DNA of 64,000 bases, taken from NCBI RefSeq assembly GCF_001425205.1, contig NZ_LMDW01000020.1:334182-398181 (forward strand). Reading direction: 5' to 3'. This stretch comes from Variovorax sp. Root411. GTDB taxonomy: Bacteria; Pseudomonadota; Gammaproteobacteria; Burkholderiales; Burkholderiaceae_C. The first letter of the stretch is position 1; each line of letters starts with the position of its first letter. This document shows positions 61,419-64,000 of the stretch, piece by piece. Both the position numbers and the translations under genes were made by a program. A model generated the notes under the pieces. It was not told where the DNA came from and did not search any database. It saw only the letters and a list, made by a program, of their open reading frames with translations.

Positions 61419-62315
61419 ATGAAACTCTCTAGCTTTTTCGCTGTTGCGCTTCTCGCGGCGCTCGCCCTCCCTGCGCTCGCGCAGACCTCGACCTCTGACT
61501 CGTACAACTATCCGAACTCGAACGCGTCCGTCTATTCGCCCGTCGATGTGAGCGTCGATCCGTGCAACCCGAGTCAGGCGACCAGCACGAGCACCAGCAC
61601 CGCCACGGGCGGCAACCAGCGCCAGCAGCAGGCCAACACCAGCACGAACGCCAACTCGGCGACTGGCGGTGCTGGCGGCGCCGGCACTGCAACGGGCACG
61701 AACACCAGCACGAACACGGCTTCCGGTGGCTCCGCAACCGGTGGCAAGGGTGGTGCAGGCGGCGTCTCGAACGTCACCGTCAATGCAGGCGGCTCAACGG
61801 GCGCGGCCGGCTCCGGCTCCAGTGCCCCCGGCAACCTGTCGCTGTCGAACACGAACGTGCAGGAGCGCACCACGGTTTGGGCTCCGGTTCTCCATGGTCA
61901 GGCCGCCGCGCCGCTGGCCGCCGCGAATATGGTAGTCACGCCGATGGTCTGCGGCCCGCGCGTGCGGGTCGTTCGCCGGCCGGTCCTGGGTAAGCGCTTC
62001 GGCGTGCTGGGCGGGCAGAGCGACGTAGAGCAAGGCGAAGACGACGACATCGAGCCGGCGGACGCCCCGTTCGTCGAGATTGACGGGAAGCTTTACGGTC
62101 ATCAGGTGACGCAGTACGCGGCGGTCCTCGGCACGTCCTCGTCCGGCAGCTTCTCCATCGGCGGCTACGGCTCCAGCGGCAACGGCGCGCAGGGTGGTGC
62201 GGCGCAGAGCGGCCAGCTCCAGCAGATCAGCAGCCGCTTCTACGTGCGCGATTGCCTGATGGCTGTGGCGCAACCTGCGGTCAAGCTCGTCGAGACCAAG
62301 GCGATTCGCGAGTGA
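61419..62315 (+). CDS. Secreted Thr/Ser/Gly-rich repeat protein (298 aa)
   Basis: A signal peptide (MKLSSFFAVALLAALALPALA) is followed by the segment SVDPCNPSQ. Residues about 50-155 are low complexity, with repeated ATGG, NTSTN, GGAGGAG and SGGSATGGKG blocks. A more ordered part then has VQERTTVWAPVLHGQAAAPLAAANMVVTPMVCGPRVRVVRRPV, an acidic EQGEDDDIEPADAP and FVEIDGKLYGHQVTQYAAVLG. The C-terminus holds YVRDCLMAVAQP. Three cysteines may pair. Family not recognised; it looks like a surface or exported structural protein. Its stop overlaps the next gene's GTG. Confidence 0.72.
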   Translation: MKLSSFFAVALLAALALPALAQTSTSDSYNYPNSNASVYSPVDVSVDPCNPSQATSTSTSTATGGNQRQQQANTSTNANSATGGAGGAGTATGTNTSTNTASGGSATGGKGGAGGVSNVTVNAGGSTGAAGSGSSAPGNLSLSNTNVQERTTVWAPVLHGQAAAPLAAANMVVTPMVCGPRVRVVRRPVLGKRFGVLGGQSDVEQGEDDDIEPADAPFVEIDGKLYGHQVTQYAAVLGTSSSGSFSIGGYGSSGNGAQGGAAQSGQLQQISSRFYVRDCLMAVAQPAVKLVETKAIRE

Positions 62316-62653
62316 GCCTCATCGTCGTCAGCCTCACTGCCGCCACCATCTGTTTCGCCGGCCAGTGTCACCACGCCCTGGTCGGCAAGGACACACCCGT
62401 AGGCATCTTCCCGCTCACGCAGCGGATCGTTCAGGCCGAGGGCTATGGCGGCGATGTCCTGCAGTTCAAGGAGACGGCTCGCGAGGTCTTCGCTGTGCAC
62501 AGGGTCTGGCTCGGCAACCCGACGCAGCACCGGCTCGAACGCCTGCGCGGCCCGGCCGCCGGGCGCCGTGGCATCACGGGTGGTTGCATCAACGTTGCAC
62601 CCGAGGTCTACGACGCGCTGGTGGGTATGACCGAATTGAAGGTGACTTGGTGA
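62312..62653 (+). CDS. Minimal YkuD-type L,D-transpeptidase-like protein
   Basis: GTG 62312 overlaps the upstream stop (GTGA). The 113-residue product is nearly only the catalytic domain: LIVVSLTAATICFAGQCHHALVGKDTPVGIFPLTQ, FAVHRVWLGNPTQHRLERLR and GITGGCINVAPEVYDAL. The Cys of GCIN and the upstream His of VHR fit the YkuD active site; the usual S/T-H-G-C has Gly in place of His before GC, which also occurs in a subgroup of short members. No clear signal peptide is present. It may attach or crosslink the secreted neighbour to peptidoglycan. Confidence 0.75.
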   Translation: MSLIVVSLTAATICFAGQCHHALVGKDTPVGIFPLTQRIVQAEGYGGDVLQFKETAREVFAVHRVWLGNPTQHRLERLRGPAAGRRGITGGCINVAPEVYDALVGMTELKVTW

Positions 62654-63182
62654 CGAAGTTTGGCCAGCTTTGAGCTCGATGGCCCGGCGTGACTCAGTTT
62701 GCAAAACAAGTTTGCACGGCAAACCATCGCCACCATCGCGTAATAGTCCGCCCAAGGCCGTCGTTAACGATCGAGGGTTTAGGGCGTGACGTCGACGATG
62801 TGCTGGAACAGAGCGAAGGCGACGCGCCAAGCCCGACGCGACGGTGGCCGCCGACGGCTCCGAGGCCGCGCTGCAATGCGAGCTTCGACCGGTGCAGCGC
62901 GACCGAGAGCCTGGCCAGCGCGAGTGATGCCCAGCGCGGGCTGCGTGGCTGCCACCGGCGCCGCAGCTAGGGCCCTCTGAATCGGTCCCGACAACGCTGC
63001 CGCACGCGCCAGCGGCCGCGCACCCCACCCGATCGCCGACAGTGAGCTTCCGCCCGTCGCAGGGCCCAGGCCGCCCGCGAATCCCCATTTTCCGTAGTGG
63101 CCGCATGGCAATCACTCGCCTATAAGCGGCGTATGAGGATGAGAACACTGACCCTTACGATCTTCACGTGCTGCGCGCTGGC
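62654..63182. other. No confident gene; degraded sequence
   Basis: Frames in this 529-base stretch are Arg/Ala-rich shadow frames with no recognised family. A minus frame at 62779-63111 is the least unlikely but has no Shine-Dalgarno or homology I recognise. The right end leads into an IS91-like tail, so it may hold decayed transposase sequence. Confidence 0.45.
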
Positions 63183-63308
63183 GCTTATCAGCGCCTGACG
63201 GGCCTGTCGTTGCGCGACTGCCCACATTGCAAGCGCGGCCAGATGGTGTGCATCGAGTCGTTCCTTGCGGGAGCGCAACTACGTGGGCCGCCGAGCGTGG
63301 CATCGTGA
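63183..63308 (+). pseudogene. Transposase C-terminal fragment, IS91-like zinc finger
   Basis: The frame reads AYQRLTGLSLRDCPHCKRGQ then MVCIESFLAGAQLRGPPSVAS and stops at TGA 63306-63308. The CPHC...C pattern near a transposase C-terminus followed by a basic/Pro end resembles IS91-type (and related) elements. The rest of the gene is not recognisable upstream. Confidence 0.45.
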
Positions 63309-63676
63309 ATGCTCGGCCCCAACCTCTGCGCTCTCCTCGCGACGCCGATCGCGAAGCGCCGGTCCTGCGTGCGTCTATCGGATGTGCGGTCCTGCGCCAA
63401 CCTGGTCGCCTTCGCTCGCTGGCACCGATGGCGCTGCCGGCTGCGCAAGTGGCCGGAATCCGAGCTTCGGCAGGCGAACTCGCGATCCCTTGTAGTGCCG
63501 CGATCGCTGGTATCTCCGCACTGCGAAGACCCGTCGTCTTCATTCAATTCCCATAACACGCCACCACCGAGCGGCGCCTTAGTCCAACGGGATCTTTAGC
63601 CTACCGGTCGCGGGGAAATCTCGCGACTCCGGCCCACGCCTGCTCGCCGCGCCCGCCAGGCTAAAGACGCTCTTCA
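63309..63676. other. IS-derived spacer, no gene
   Basis: The stretch between the transposase tail and the istB remnant has no supported gene. Overlapping Arg-rich frames look like shadows. It is probably the 3' end of the IS91-like element plus intervening DNA. Confidence 0.4.
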
Positions 63677-63696
63677 TAATGTTGCGCGCAACATTA
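63677..63696. repeat. Perfect 20-bp palindrome at the istB junction
   Basis: TAATGTTGCGCGCAACATTA is its own reverse complement over all 20 bases. IstB homology begins immediately at its right side (CTGGACGAGCTGGGTTACCTG), so the palindrome marks a junction and could be a recombination site. Confidence 0.7.
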
Positions 63697-63985
63697 CTGG
63701 ACGAGCTGGGTTACCTGCCGTTCGAGGCTAACGCCGCGCATCTGTTCTTCCAAATGGTGAGCAGGGCGCTATGAACGCGGCTCGATGCTGGTCACCAGCA
63801 ACCGCTCGGTTGCCGAGTGGGGAGCCGTGTTCGGCGACGCCGTGGTGGCCACCGCGATCCTGGACCGGCTGCTGCACCACAGTCATGTCATCACGATACG
63901 TGGCGACAGCTACCGGCTCAGATCGAAGCGCCGCGCTGGCCTGGTTAACCAGGCCAGCGCGAAAGACGCAGTCACGACAGATTGA
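63697..63985 (+). pseudogene. istB: IS21-family istB, 3' remnant with frameshift
   Basis: The first frame reads LDELGYLPFEANAAHLFFQMVS and hits a TGA at 63772. After a one-base shift (extra G near 63764-63768) the second frame continues RYERGSMLVTSNRSVAEWGAVFG, then DAVVATAILDRLLHHSHVITIRGDSYRLRSKRR. These are the Walker B/sensor parts of the IstB ATPase. The N-terminal ~150 residues including Walker A are absent. No istA is seen. Confidence 0.85.
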
Positions 63986-64000
63986 TCAACAACCCGGGGG

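Noticed and set aside
61250..62315. Inovirus coat and adsorption protein pair
   Set aside because: The small protein lacks the second hydrophobic segment of a filamentous phage coat protein, and no Zot or replication gene is nearby.
62779..63111. 110-codon minus frame, possible gene
   Set aside because: Ala/Arg-rich, no ribosome site and no recognised motif; likely a shadow in degraded sequence.

Overview
The window is a high-GC chromosomal segment of a Burkholderiales bacterium, most likely family Comamonadaceae and Variovorax-like. This rests on gene order (pilW-rodZ-ispG-hisS-yfgM-bamB-der-hfq-hflX-hflK-hflC-hisZ-purA), on Bug-type solute receptors, on hisZ alongside hisS, and on characteristic intergenic repeats. 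No rRNA, complete tRNA or CRISPR array was seen.

Region 1 (1 to about 14.5 kb) is a tightly packed, co-directional housekeeping block. It covers type IV pilus assembly (partial), cell shape (RodZ), isoprenoid synthesis (IspG), tRNA-His charging (HisS), outer membrane assembly (YfgM-like, BamB), ribosome GTPases (Der, HflX), the RNA chaperone Hfq, the FtsH regulators HflK/HflC, and histidine and purine synthesis (HisZ, PurA, a phosphoribosyltransferase).

Region 2 (14.5 to 46.5 kb) is a mosaic of mostly complete metabolic and conserved genes. They include a cystathionine beta-lyase-type enzyme, a GDSL esterase facing an orphan ABC ATPase, a protein with two L7/L12-C-terminal-like repeats, RlmB, a split chromate transporter, a patatin / acetoacetate decarboxylase / 3-hydroxybutyrate dehydrogenase trio (ketone body and polyhydroxybutyrate metabolism), a YgiQ radical-SAM enzyme, fatty-acid accessory enzymes, a PhoX phosphatase, a D-threonine aldolase-like enzyme and a CACHE-GGDEF diguanylate cyclase.

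Region 3 (46.5 to 60.9 kb) looks like an acquired catabolic island. Its left side carries IS3 debris and a tRNA 3'-end-like sequence. A leftward set encodes a Bug receptor, an MmgE/PrpD protein and a ketopantoate-reductase-like enzyme. A rightward set, divergent from an IclR regulator, encodes a second Bug receptor, a VOC protein, a luciferase-like monooxygenase, a flavin reductase fused to an IclR-like sensor domain, an alpha/beta hydrolase, a FAS1/MaoC-type dehydratase and a broken acyl-CoA dehydrogenase; an AraC regulator follows on the opposite strand. The layout suggests uptake and oxygenative breakdown of an unidentified small organic acid or cyclic compound. A 14-15 base motif shared by the leaders of both Bug genes suggests common regulation. 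Scars (a fused GATase/LysR remnant, the frameshifted and truncated dehydrogenase) show ongoing decay.

Region 4 (60.9 to 64 kb) holds an unusual cluster of two secreted low-complexity proteins and a minimal YkuD L,D-transpeptidase-like protein. It is followed by mobile-element wreckage: an IS91-like zinc-finger tail and a frameshifted istB that begins at a perfect 20-bp palindrome.
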